This document shows positions 1 to 11,551 of a stretch of 64,000 nucleotides of DNA, piece by piece. Source of the stretch: Symsagittifera roscoffensis (lineage: Eukaryota; Xenacoelomorpha; Acoela; Convolutidae); assembly GCF_963678635.1 (NCBI RefSeq), contig NC_087064.1, positions 30,783,740-30,847,739 of the forward strand. The letters are read 5' to 3'. Position 1 is the first letter of the stretch, and each line of letters opens with the position of its first letter. The translations under genes and the position numbers were made by a program. A model generated the notes under the pieces. The model searched no databases. It was not told where the DNA came from and saw nothing but the letters and a program-made list of their open reading frames with translations.

Positions 1-1790
1 TTAAATTAAAAAAAACCTAACAGTTTCAATGAAGGAACAATGACAACAAAAAACGAAGGCTCTCAAAACTCTTAAATTATCAATGCTTTCATGAATCAGC
101 ATACCACAATATATATCAATTGGTGCTCCCAATAAGAAGATAAGACTTGTTCGAAAATAGCATTTTTATAACAACTTCCGGACTCTGCTTTTTTAAACTT
201 TAATATGGCTTTTTCAAAGTTTGATTATTTTTTAATCTTATCGACAAACCGCGCTGTAATTCTTGACGACATGTTTAAAACTTAGATTACCCGAGTGCAC
301 GAAAGAACAATTTCTGTACCCGATGGCTGATCAATGAATAAGCTTTTCTTTAGGCTTTTTCACCGCGTTAGACTTGTCCATGACACAAGATTACCCATAA
401 AAGGAAAAATTTGACGAACAGGAAGCAATAAATAATTGCCATTTTTCAAATGACTTACCTGACAAAGTTACCAATATTACATTTGTTTTCAATTTTAAGT
501 ATCAATTCATCTTTAAAGTTTTAACCCAAAAAAATTATCTTTTAAATACTTAACTTCATAACAAGGTAAATGTGTGCATCGAACAACTATCTATCTAAAA
601 AGGGTTGTTGTTTTGCGAATAGTACACTAGCTGATGATTTAATATAGTTTTCTAAGCTTTTAAACACAACTCCTATTTATTTAACTCTTTCAAGATCGAA
701 CTCACTTTTTTCTGCTGCTTTTAGCCTGGATATTGAAACTGTCTGGTTTACTGTCTGGCATTAAAAAGCAGACAACGTTGTGATAAAGCCCCTATCCTAT
801 TGCAATCCCAACAGAAGACTTTGAGTTTTTAATCAAGTAAGGCAGACGCAAAACTGATAAATTGCTCTGAGCTTTTAGTTTAATGGGTTTTTATGTGAAA
901 AAAATCAATAACTTGTAATTCCAATTTCATCAAGAAACTGAAGAAAAGGGGAAAATGAAGTTTGAAGTCTAGATTTCAGGTGCAAATTTGTCTCAGCCAA
1001 AGAGTTGAGAAATAAATTTTTTTTCTCGAGTAGCTCAGTCGAATTGAAATAGTTTCCTTTTTTATCACTAATTTTCCTTTTAGTAACAACTACTCTTTAA
1101 AACATAACATTGCAGAACTGACAGAGGTAAGATTTTAATGTTTTTCTATGAGTTAAAATTATAACATTTAGCCCAGAAACCTCAAACCCATGTTGGTATT
1201 TACGACAATTGTTCACCCATTTATAACTCATACTTATTTAATCAACCTTTTTAATTTATATTTTTATATAAATATCATTTTAAACATACGACCAGATTGA
1301 CTATGATCTATGATGACCTTTAGTCTGAAACATGCTTTAATTTAATTGCTAAGAAAAACAAAAAAACATTATCGATCGACCATATGATTCTTTTAGTAAA
1401 ATGCATAGTCACATCAAACTGAAAGCAGTATATATCCATGGAAGCGAACTTCGTTGCCTGGATAAATTTGCTAATTGCAGAAAAACATGCTAAAATCTTT
1501 TGTGGTAAAAATTGCTACAAATGAAACATGACAGAAACAATCTGCGGTAAAACTTTTAAGACTCAGTTCGTTTCAGAAAAAAATGTTGAGCCGAAAACAT
1601 AATTCCAAATCGACGAATCTATTGCTTAAATTGATGAAAAGGAACTAACAAATTTTCCATTATTTAAAATCAACAATGAGCTGTCGCCGAATTCTCTATA
1701 ATTGATTTACTATAATCAAATAAAAAAGGTGTATCTGAAGCAGTTTCGATTGCTATCAGGAGGCAGCGACTCAAGCTTCCGCGCAAGAAG
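1..1790. other. AT-rich non-coding region
   Basis: I see no coding region or RNA gene. The sequence is AT-rich with many homopolymer runs, and the short open frames have no recognisable protein character. Confidence 0.6.
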
Positions 1791-1794
1791 TTTT

Positions 1795-2060
1795 CCCTTT
1801 TTAGACCCTTTTAGTTCGACCAAATTGATTTTCCGAGCATTCCCAGAACACTATAATGACCGGCAAGCAAAACTTTTGAAAAAAAAACAGGTCAACATTG
1901 CCCCCCCTTCAAAATTAGTGTATATTGGTATATTGGAGCCGATGGCGCTTTTGATTTACTTTAGAGTTGGTCGCCAAAAATGATGTCATCAAACAGAACC
2001 AAAGGGGTGACCCTTTGGTTGGTGAAGGGGGTCGACAAAAATTTCTCAAACCCGGGCTAT
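1795..2060. mobile_element. Degenerate hAT-type MITE copy
   Basis: This stretch shares several landmarks, in the same order, with the intact MITEs at 10260-10694 and 50773-51157. They are 'gaccaaattgattttccgag', a 'ccccccttcaaaattagt' block followed by 'tatattgg', and 'accctttgg' near the right end. The terminal repeats are lost, so it is a relic. The two open frames that overlap it are by-products of the repeat. Confidence 0.6.
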
Positions 2061-2396
2061 ATCTTTGAACTAGCAACTTGCAAATCACCCTCAAGGGGTT
2101 CAAACAAACAAAAAGAATTTGAGAGCACTCTAGCAAAACATCTTCCATGGTACAGTGAAGTACTCATACGCCAAATCTAAAAAACGCTGACTGGCACCTA
2201 GTCTCATAGCACCTAAAGGCAGATAGGAGATCAACATATATCGCATGCTCTTAAGCTATGCAGCAATAAAGACTGCAGCCAAGAAGAGCTAACCAATTAA
2301 GATGAATACAATTTTTCAAGCACTCACCTACAATCAAAAGCTTAACTCCTCTAATAATCTACACGAGTCGAGATTTTTCACCTAATTTGAAGCAAG

Positions 2397-2826
2397 ATTT
2401 GAGCGGTTTGAGCGGTTTTTTTTAGACAATTACGCTCAAAATCTTGCTTCAAAATGAGCGGTTTGAGCAAGATCTAAAAAAACCGCTCAAAAACCGCGCA
2501 AGATTTGAGCGGTTTAACTAGAAAAACCGCTCAAAAACCGTTCAAATCTTGCGCGGTTTTTGAGCGGTTTTTTTAGATAAACCGCTCAAAACCGTTCAAA
2601 TCTTGCGCTGTTTTTTTAGATAAACCGCTCAAAACCGTTCAAATCTTGCGCTGTTTTTGAGCGGTTTTTTTAGACAAACCGCTCAAAAACCGTTCAAATC
2701 TTGCGCGGTTTTTGAGCGGTTTTTTTAGATAAACCGTTCAAAAACCGCTCAAACCGCTCATTTTGAAGCAAGATTTTGAGCGTAATTGTCTAAAAAAACC
2801 GCTCAAACCGCTCAAATCTTGAGCGG
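2397..2826. repeat. Foldback repeat built from AAACCGCTCAAA-type units
   Basis: The outer segments, about 2397-2470 and 2745-2826, are near-perfect reverse complements. The left arm reads 'gagcggtttgagcgg', a T run, 'agacaattacgctcaaaatc' and 'ttgcttcaaaatgagcgg', and the right arm repeats this in reverse. Between them are several direct and inverted copies of a unit combining 'aaaccgctcaaa', 'ccgttcaaatcttgcgc' and 'ggtttttgagcggttttttt'. The whole block could fold into a long multi-stem hairpin. No coding capacity is seen. Confidence 0.8.
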
Positions 2827-2884
2827 TTGTTTGAGTGTTTTTTTTATATATAAAAAAAATCGCTCATAGATATATACAAAGATA

Positions 2885-2957
2885 CGTACATACATCTATA
2901 CACACATACATACATACATTCATACATACATACATACATACATACATACATACATAC
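2885..2957. repeat. (CATA)n microsatellite
   Basis: An almost uninterrupted run of the tetranucleotide CATA/TACA with a few variant units lies directly downstream of the foldback repeat. Confidence 0.95.
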
Positions 2958-4250
2958 GGCTGAAACCTGGTAGCAGATTTAATGTTCAACAAATAATCTG
3001 GTTGCCTGTATAAGTAACCATTTCGACGACTTCTTACCATCTGAAAAATTAGTTTTTATGAACTTAATTTTAGAAAGTTATTTCAATAGTGATTTGCGTA
3101 CGGGAAGTTTTGTGAGCATAAAACATACCAATTTGGGTAAAATGTCCAGTTATCTATCCGTGCAAGCAATTACGTTAGGCGCAAAACTCGTTTTTATTTG
3201 AAATGTGGCTAGCTTATTGATTGAAAAATTATGGTAAGAAAAACAAACTTTTTTTGAGTGTTACATTGTGTTGTTTTGTTCCAACACTGAAAGAAAGTAA
3301 CGGACTACTTATATTCAGGGAATTTTTTCTCGAAACAAAATTCGATCTCTTATGTTGACGTTTTTGACAGATTTTTGTTATATCAGCCGAAAAGTGTTGT
3401 CCTGAACTCAAAATAAAAAAATATTTCACTTTCTGAGAGTTTAATGATTGCAAATTGGACCAAAATGAGATAATTACCCGTGTTGAAAAAAATTGCTTCT
3501 TGCACAATTTTTGCCTATGTAAAAGATGAATATCGTACAACTTCGTAGAAATCAAAAGAAGAAAAAATTTGTACAATTATAGCAGGACAAGTTTTTTATA
3601 ATTACGAAGCCTACGTTAATCTCTAATTCAGTGAACCCTTTCCTTTTACAAGTTTCCAAACTTCAGATTTGCTCACGCGATCTAGCGTTTCGACTATCAT
3701 TCTAACAGTCACTTTTCTCCGTGATCAATTTGACCTTAACTTTCACACTCACGTCGCTTCTGACCAACTTGCCGTTTTAAGCTCTAAAACTATTCTCTTT
3801 AATTAACTACGCGAACCAACCGTTTTTTCTCTTATCGTAAGTGTTCTCTCTGTTGGACGCTCTCCGATACTCTCCAGTTCTTTATCGTTATTTTTAATTT
3901 AGTTTTAGTTAAGTTGCGTCATTCCCTATCAGTCTTGGTGTCTGCTTAAATCACACGTCTGTACATCTTTTATGACTAGGTTCCTCCCCTGTTAACACTG
4001 CCACGTGCCAAACTCAGTTTCGTTCATCAATCTTTTCACGCTGAATAGATACCCGGTACGCGGTAGATGTCGCAATTCAAATTTCATACGATTCCTGACC
4101 TCCGTGAAGTACAGCTCTCAAATGCAACCCATAGACCGAAACTATGCTATATTTTTTCAGTTATTTTCAAAAGGTTTTTACTTTAGTGTCCTGTTAACAT
4201 TCCGAACTACCGGAGGTATGGATAGAACTTTTCGTGGGAGGTAATTCATC
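2958..4250. other. AT-rich region with one diverged dispersed repeat
   Basis: No gene is recognised. About 3360-3480 (landmarks 'tttttgacagatttttgtta', 'aaaagtgttgtcctgaactc', 'atttcactttctgag') resembles segments near 8540-8670 and 9215-9310, so it belongs to a small dispersed family. The 115-aa minus-strand frame here is low-complexity and I do not take it as a gene. Confidence 0.45.
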
Positions 4251-5440
4251 TCAAGCTTTTGAAACTTCCAACTCTGCTCTATTCATATCCCAACGTTCTA
4301 TCTATCGTTTCTTCTTTTAGAGATCAAATTAAGCCAAGAACTCACCTACGGGAGCAAAGTAAGCTCCCCGTCCGTTCATACTATTTACAGACTTAATTCT
4401 CACAAGCCGCACTCCTATTACTACTAGTTTTCTCTGGGACTACTTTTCTTTTGTCTAGTTGAATTGCTTTTAATGGATCATTCGTCAAGCCAAGTGGAAC
4501 TCATTATATACCATGTTCAATTTGAATTAATTCTACTGCGTCATGGTGACAATGAAGAAGCTATATCGCTGTTTCAATTGTCAGTTTTTATTCATTTCCC
4601 AATTGATAAGTTTCCTCCCAATTATTAGTAAGGAGACTGGTTCCTATTTCCAGGGGTTGGGCTGGCGTATACGCCATTTTCCGGTGTTAATCCCGGGTTT
4701 ATCCATGCAATTTTGGTGTCATGGCGCACAAAAGTGAACTTAAGGGCACCCAGCCGTCACCCGGGGTCAGACTTCAATATTTGGTTTCAGGATACCGTAG
4801 AGGTCCTACCTACCAATTTCCATCCATATCCCAATAATACGTTCCAAATTATCCCATTTTAAAGGTTCTTTATCATTTTTCCCGCTGTTAACACCAAAAA
4901 AAGTCGCCGGAGGTGTTTTACTCACTGGTTCTTTTTTCCGGCGGTGGTGACTATTATCTTTTGCCGCCATAAAATCAGTATGCCCTCGCTCATTTCTATC
5001 AGTAAATTGCCTGATTCTCGTCTAGGGTTTTTTTTTGTGAAGTGCTAATAGCTTACGATCCAACTGTTGGAAATGATTCAAACTACAGCAAAAGATGTAT
5101 CTTGCCACTAGCCATCATCCCTCCGAGTTTCAGCTGCCTGCACTCCTTGGGGCCCGAACAACGACTTCCGTAATTTAGGGGTGAGTCTGATTGTTTAAGA
5201 CTTAATACTGGAAGTGGAGACCTGGGGGTCTGCGGTTCTAAGCTTAAGCTTCCCTCAACTAGGTCTACAACATAATAACTTTGAGCTCAATACTACCGCT
5301 AATTGCCGAGTTCTGATAGGGCCATTTACAATTCCGGGGACTGTTATGACTTGCCCCCCGTGAACTGAGGGGTCCCGTTTTTCGTATGCCCTAGTCAAAT
5401 CATCTCTAGTACTGCTCCTTTGAGTTTCATAACATTGGCT
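4251..5440. other. Higher-GC island without coding capacity
   Basis: Base composition rises above the surroundings, with many short G/C blocks such as 'cacccggggtcagac', 'gacctgggggtctgcgg' and 'gaactgaggggtccc'. Small palindromes occur: TGGCGTATACGCCA at 4663-4676, and a gggagc/gctccc hairpin near 4352-4371. All frames have frequent stops. A solo LTR or other transposon remnant is possible, but I cannot identify its ends. Confidence 0.35.
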
Positions 5441-7150
5441 TCCTCAGTTCCTTTTTTGGTGGGTGTGTTTGCCGATTTTGGTGTTTTTTTTAAATATTTT
5501 CTGGCATAGGATGGAATATGTCTTCGAAGATTTGAATTATTTTGAGCTCGACGTTTTGCTTGCTGTACTACTTAACTTAATGACTAATCAACTTTACTCT
5601 CAGGTTACCATAGCATGCAATACAGTAGAATCGCCAATTCCACAAAATTATGCCAAAACGAACTAAGTCATTCCATTTAAGTTCTCAAGCAAATCAATTT
5701 AATTTTTTCAAAGCGAACCCTGCTTCACAGAGCTTAAAAAGGCAGTCAGAACATTTAAGGCTTCTTTCTGATATGAGCAGTCGCGTTGTACTTTGTGCTG
5801 GCTTGTTTTATAATGTTCAGCCGTGTTTTTTCAAAATCATTTAAAAATTTTTATCAAAATTCTCCATCAAAAATATCTTTAGACACCCTTTAGGGCAGTC
5901 TGAATATCCAGAGTTTTGTCCTGATGCAGGCAGACATGTTTGATTCTTCTTCTATTAGAGAATGATGCATTCCAAAACCAAAACACAATCATACATATTA
6001 TCCAACTTTCTATACATGACTTCAACTACTTTCAGCGACAGCATTGCGTGACAGCTTCAAGACAACATAGATCATCTCGGTTCGACAAATGTCCTTGTGT
6101 TCCTTTATTCTGATTCACAGGGGTTTGAATGGGTACTTTTGAAGACAAGTATGACTATGAAACCATATTACCTAAACAGAACCCATCGCAAAATAAAATG
6201 AACAAACTCTTTGAGCATTTCTTACACAACTCAATGAAATAACTGAAATTACCCGATTTTGTTTGTTTATATGCTCAGCGAAGTTCATAGTACCAATATT
6301 AAGTCAAACTTGGATTACAATGGGAAAAGGAGACTATTTTTGTCATATATTTACTTAGCATAACGGTAAGGCGTTCATTTCAGATCGTGTTTTCATTCTT
6401 TTCCCAGCCATGCCAATTATAGTCTGCGAGGACTAGCTATCACTTGACCTGATGCTTCAATTCTACTTCAGCTTGGCCAATTTTTGCAGCAATAGTGGTG
6501 TCGTGTTAAAGTTCTTGACTAAAAAAAAACAACTGTGGGTTGCAAATGAGAGAGCTCTGCTCAACATGATAGCTTAATCTAAACTGCAGTGGAAATTAGA
6601 CAAAACTGATTATCCTGTAGCAAGCTGAGCAACCTTTGATAGCTCTTCTTCTGCAATTCGTAGGAGCCAAAATATTATAATTAATATTGTGTGTTAGCCG
6701 ATTATATACAGAAGACTCTAATTATCACAGTAGCCAAAAAAGAGCTGATTTTTTTGTCCGTTTCATCAGGCGTATATCTTGGACTCATCTGTTAGATGAG
6801 CCACATAGATTTTCCGAGCTGTACTAACGCACTTAACAAAATAGCGAGAAAGTTTAAGAAAGAACGTAGTTAGAATTGAATATCGAGTAAGCTGAACTAT
6901 AGAGTAAATATTGAACAATTACCAAGAAAAAAAACACTTACATAATAAAGTCTTTTGGACATAACTTCTCGCATCACAAATAAAATAAATGAAAGGATGA
7001 TAAAACGTCGATCAGGATTCAAAAAATAACAGAAATGAAACATTTGTGCGAAAAAATATTTAAACATGTATAAAAAAAATTATATAATTTATGGGCAATA
7101 AAAAAAAACAGATTTAGAATCATTGAAAAAAGAAATAATCTCAAAAGTTC
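5441..7150. other. AT-rich region, no gene seen
   Basis: Only short open frames without recognisable protein character are present. A weak tRNA A-box-like string at about 6356-6380 is not followed by a convincing B box. Confidence 0.5.
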
Positions 7151-7156
7151 ACACAG

Positions 7157-8182
7157 GGGCTGAGCGGAGCTATGCAACACTTTCGAAACAACTGAAGCAT
7201 ACAATTGCAAGCTGGTGAATAGAAATGGAGTCTGAGTTCGTTATGTTAAAAATACATCTACATAAGTTACACACACTGGTCTTGATAATGATTTTCATTT
7301 CTAGGATTTCACAGAAGAAAAAAACAGTTTAGTTAGATCAGCTTTTAGTATCCCTCAAAGGGCTGTTACTAAATTTTTAACAGCTTCATTCTCAGGAAAT
7401 TCCAGAAGAAAAAAAAACAATTTTGTTAAATCAGGTTTTAGTATCGCTCAAAGAGCTTTCACTAAGATTACAATACTTGGGTAGACAACCAATCAGTCTA
7501 TAACAAAATGCCATCAAATAAATTACCATAAAGCAAGCTGAAGATTTAGTTTCAAAATTCAAAAAAATTAAATCCCGACTCTCTTGAAACAAAAAAACAT
7601 TAAAAGTTCTTTTTACTTTATTTCACACATTATAAGATGGCTAAGCCGACATAAAACATACTGAAACATTTAAAGGAAAAATCAACAAAAGAAAAAACTC
7701 AAAAATAATGATCGCAATCTTTTTTATGTTTTTCTTATAAACTGTTCTTCAAATTGTTTTGGTTTGTTTTATGTCGGCTTAGCCATCTTATAATTTGTGA
7801 AATGAAGAGGAAATAAGTTTGTAATGTTTTTCTTTGTCTCTAGAGTCGGGATGTAGTTTTTTTGAATTTTGAAACTAAAATGCTCGATTTGCTTTATGGT
7901 AGACAATTTGAGGACCTTTTTGTTCTCGACTGATTGGTTTTTTATCCAAGTATTGTAATCTTAGTAACAGCCCTTTGAGTGATATTAAAAGCTGATTTGA
8001 CTAAATTGTTTTTTTTTGTGTGGTTTCCTGAAAATGAACATCATTCAAGACCAGCGTGTGTAACTTCTGTAGATGTTTTTTCAAAATTTTTTAACATTAG
8101 GATCTCAGTCTCAATTTCTATTCGCCAGCTTGCAATTGTATGCTTCAGTTGTTTAGTTATTGCATAGCTTCGCTCGGATCCT
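7157..8182. repeat. Long inverted repeat (about 1.03 kb)
   Basis: The left arm is about 7157-7657 and the right arm about 7767-8182, on either side of a spacer of about 110 bp. At the inner junction a 37-nt segment containing 'agatggctaagccgac' (7621-7657) is matched by its reverse complement at 7767-7803 with one mismatch. The outer ends 'gagcggagctatgcaac' and 'ttgcatagcttcgctcgg' also match as reverse complements. The left arm is longer because it carries an internal duplication containing 'ttttagtatc(c/g)ctcaaag'. No transposase frame is present, so this is a foldback or non-autonomous element. Confidence 0.85.
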
Positions 8183-8244
8183 GTATGAAATTAATTCATT
8201 TAGTTCAAGAAAAACAGATCGTCTTTACTCAAAATGAATTTTTA

Positions 8245-9330
8245 AATCGAGAAAGTTTTCAAGCCTATAAAAAATAAGCAGATAAACGATACGTCGACTA
8301 ATCCAAAGATCCCGAAAAAAAACGAAATAATCCATATAGAAAAGAAACAACGTCCGTTCTGATTTCAAACTCCAGATCTACATTCTTTTTTGAAAACGTC
8401 ATTAAGAGTTTAAATACTCCAATCTAATGATCGCCTTAAAAATTTTGTTTGCAATAAAACAATAGCAAAGTTTTTCGTTTAAAAAAACAATCACAAAGAA
8501 GTTTTGGTGTTGTTTAGGCAGAATGAAATTGTAAGAGTTTTTGACAGAATTTTTCTTTCTCAAACAAAAAGTGTTGTTGTCTTAGGCTCAATTTAAAATT
8601 AGCATTTCACTTTCATTTTTCACGGTAAAATTATGGGGACTTAAAGATTTCCAATTGGGTCAACTTACGACAATTATGGTGCGATACATTTTGTGCTATT
8701 AACGCGTCAGCGGAGATTTCACTCGTTTCAAACACCGTTACAAATTGAACTGAGGCACCCTTTTTTAATTGAACATTTAACGCTTCGTCATATCCGAAAT
8801 ATATTAAGTTGCACTTAATATAGCGTATGGGGTGATCACAAACAAACCGAAACATTTTGAGAAAAATTTAAGGAAAGAAAAAACACGAAATGATTGTGAT
8901 CTTAACAAGAACGGCTTTAATCAAATTAAAATTTATTATATCGAGAAAAATTTAGTTCTTGAAAAACAAGCCTACTGAACTTAGCTAGATAAATTTAAAT
9001 TTCCTTAAAAAACGAAATGATCAGTATCGAAAAGAAACAATGTCAGTTCTGATTTCAAACTCCAGATCTAAACTCTTTTTTGGAAACTTCATATACCTCA
9101 TAAGTACTTCAGATTGCTGATCGGACTATATAATTATAGTTTTTGTTTCTCATCAAAGAGACAAAAGGAAAGTTTTTTCAATTTTTAAAAAACGAAAATA
9201 GTCGCAGAAAAATTTTAGGGTTGTTTACAACTTTTTTCCTATCAGTGGAAAAATGCCAACCTCAAATTAACATTTCACTTACTTTTTCAAGTTATTTTTG
9301 AGCAAGTTACCTTAAAATCTCGGCAACAAA
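8245..9330. repeat. Diverged direct repeat, two copies
   Basis: Segments of about 400 bp at 8245-8670 and 8940-9330 align in the same orientation with an offset of about 690 bp. Shared landmarks are 'aaaagaaacaa', 'gttctgatttcaaactccag' and 'catttcac'. The second half also resembles 3360-3480. No protein-coding signal is present. Confidence 0.65.
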
Positions 9331-9768
9331 AACTAGGAATCAGAAGTTTATTTTGAATGTATTTGAGGTAGAAAAGACTTTTTTCAATGTTTTAAGAAAA
9401 ACTATTGATAATTAAATTTGAATCCCTGTATGTAATTTTTCACGAGTGCCACTGTTTCAAACAAGTCTATAGCTACTAAATTTTACCGAACACACGTAAA
9501 TAATTTGTTTCAAAAACTCTTTGCAGTTGGTTGATCTTCAAAAATTGTTTTGAGAAAAAACGGCAACTATCACTAATACCTTTAATTTTGCCAATCAAAT
9601 AGCCCGATAATGGAGAAATTTTGAAGATTTTAAAAATATTTTTCTGTCTTTTTTTCCGTTCAATATTTTATGCGCTTACTTCAAATACTCACAGAAAAAG
9701 GAAAGCCGGTCACATAAAAAAAGTGAAACTGCCGGAACAAATACATCATCGGATTGAAAAACTCTAAT

Positions 9769-9854
9769 CAGTAGTGGATTAAGGGCGCGCGGACGCCTCA
9801 TTCTTCAGGCCTGCCCCCCCCCCCCCCCTCGAGAAAATAGTAAATCCGGCTCTG
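9769..9854. mobile_element. Short relic of the hAT-type MITE family
   Basis: It starts 'cagtagtggattaagg' and ends 'ctcgagaaaatagtaaatcc' followed by 'ggctctg', with a poly-C tract inside. This is a deleted version of the family with TIR CAGGGGCGGAT. The flanking octamers ACTCTAAT and GTACTAAT differ at two positions, consistent with an old 8-bp target-site duplication. Confidence 0.55.
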
Positions 9855-10251
9855 GTACTAATACATGAAATATTTTCGTTCTTACAAACATTTAGGTTGC
9901 GATAAAAACTGCAAATCAATGACCGCTAAATTTTAAACTCTTTTGACAGTTTCAGGGCAAAATTTAACTCATTTAACCCATGAAAAGAGTTTCGAAAACC
10001 AAGAAAAACCGTGAGTAAAAGAACTTCAAGGAATCAGTTCAATTTCTAATAAAAACAATTTTTGGTCTGGGCCTTAAATTGTTGTTTAGTTTTTTGGTTT
10101 CCAGAGCTTCAATCTGAGATGACTATTGACAAAAAAAACTTACATTTGTTCCAAGGCTTATCACTTAAAATTGGAAAAAAATTCAGCTCGCAACAAAAGT
10201 ACTGTCATGAAATTAATTTAGACTTATAATCGCTCAAGGGCAAAATGAAGC
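9855..10251. other. AT-rich spacer
   Basis: No gene or repeat is recognised here. Confidence 0.5.
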
Positions 10252-10259
10252 GGCTCTCA

Positions 10260-10694
10260 CAGGGGCGGATCTAGGATTTTCTCGGGGGGGGGGGATTTTC
10301 AAAAAAATTTCGAAAATTTTGTCGACTTTTTTTAAGGTCGACCAAATTGATTTTCCGAGCTCTCCCAAAGCATTAAAAAGACCCTGTTTTGGTCTTTTTT
10401 TGTGCCGCAGGTAAATTTTTGAAAAAACAGGCCAAAACAAAAAAAGCATTTTTAGACACTTGTTGGAAAATTTTGACCAAAAATCGCGCTTTTTCGGCGC
10501 GCGCTCCCCCCTCAAAATTAGTATATATTGGCATCGAAGGCGCCTCTAGAACATTTTTAGGTTCCGTCACCAAATATGGATATCTCAAAATAGTACAAAG
10601 GGGGACCCCTTGGGTCGACCAGGGGAGTCGAATCCCTAAAAAAAAAGCATCCCTCCCCCCCCCCCCCCCACCACCACCCCTAAATCCGCCCCTG
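10260..10694 (+). mobile_element. hAT-superfamily MITE, full-length copy
   Basis: The element begins CAGGGGCGGAT and ends ATCCGCCCCTG, giving terminal inverted repeats. It is flanked on both sides by the identical octamer GGCTCTCA (10252-10259 and 10695-10702). An 8-bp target duplication with CAG...CTG ends is characteristic of hAT transposons. At 435 bp, with no transposase, it is a non-autonomous MITE. It contains a G-run near the left end and a C-run near the right end, 'gaccaaattgattttccgag', and a 'cggcgcgcgctcccccc' block. A second complete copy lies at 50773-51157. The open frames inside it are incidental. Confidence 0.9.
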
Positions 10695-10702
10695 GGCTCT
10701 CA

Positions 10703-11370
10703 TTCGATTTTTTGATTTAATAGTTGTTTTAGTAACGTTTAAAAATTTTAAGATCGATTATTATCAAGATAATTATGATAAGTAACGGGCTTAAGAAAAC
10801 TTGTACACGTTTTCAAGATGCTTTCGACATAGACAATTTTTTTTTACAAATCAGAGTTACTAGTCTTAACTCACCTATTTAATAGAATTGAAGATCAAAA
10901 CTTGAAAATCATACCTTCGTAATTGTATTCAACAATTTCTCATCTCTTTTTGTTATATCTGAGTTACGTTTGGTCATTTTTAATTCAATATTAGCAGTTT
11001 AACTGTTTCTTCTCAATTGTATGAATATATCAACCTAAATTCTCCCATCCTAAATTTGCGATATGACATCTGATAAAAATCTTACCAATCTTTACAATTT
11101 ATTACCATTGACGAAGCTCTAAGAAATTATAACAGTCATTATGAGCTTCATGTTATATATTCATTTAGTTATCTAGCTCATGCGGTCGATAAATTGCCAT
11201 CAGTATTATGATATCCATGGAACATATTAAAATCATATCAAATGAGGTGTTATTTATGTAGAAAGGTAATAAATAATAGCCCTTGTGTCAGGTAAAAATG
11301 GGAGTTTCCCAAAACTTTGATCAAAATTTAACGAATTGGTGTCAAAAATTGTTTATTCAGAAATATGATA
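10703..11370. other. AT-rich upstream region of the vitellogenin-like gene
   Basis: No gene is seen. An isolated GGGAGTTTCCC at 11300-11310 matches a Rel/NF-kappaB-type half-palindrome, but one match in AT-rich DNA is weak evidence of regulation. Confidence 0.4.
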
Positions 11371-11375
11371 AGCCC

Positions 11376-11383
11376 TATAAATA
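11376..11383 (+). promoter_or_regulatory. TATA box of the vitellogenin-like gene
   Basis: TATAAATA sits about 170 bp upstream of the start codon. A plausible start region, 'caaattcaattcaactgg', lies about 25-35 bp downstream, implying a 5' leader of roughly 140 nt. This is a motif-based inference; the transcription start is not proven. Confidence 0.6.
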
Positions 11384-11551
11384 CGGGCTAATTTGGAATC
11401 AAATTCAATTCAACTGGGGTTTCCTCAACTAACAATCACGGAAAGAGCTTTCGAGTCTTTCTTCCAAACTTCTCTTTGACCTTTCTTCAAAATTTCTTCT
11501 TTAGTTTTCGCCTGTTTTCAAAACTTGCAAAGCTTTTGAAAAATCTTCGCA

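Noticed and set aside
3229-3576. 115-aa minus-strand frame
   Set aside because: Overlaps a dispersed repeat family and has low-complexity composition. No start context or homology.
6356-6420. tRNA-like string (TTAGCATAACGGTAAGGCGT)
   Set aside because: No B box at the expected spacing and no cloverleaf pairing visible.
11300-11310. GGGAGTTTCCC as a Rel/NF-kappaB site controlling the vitellogenin-like gene
   Set aside because: A single short motif match with no supporting cluster. Noted only within the upstream-region entry.
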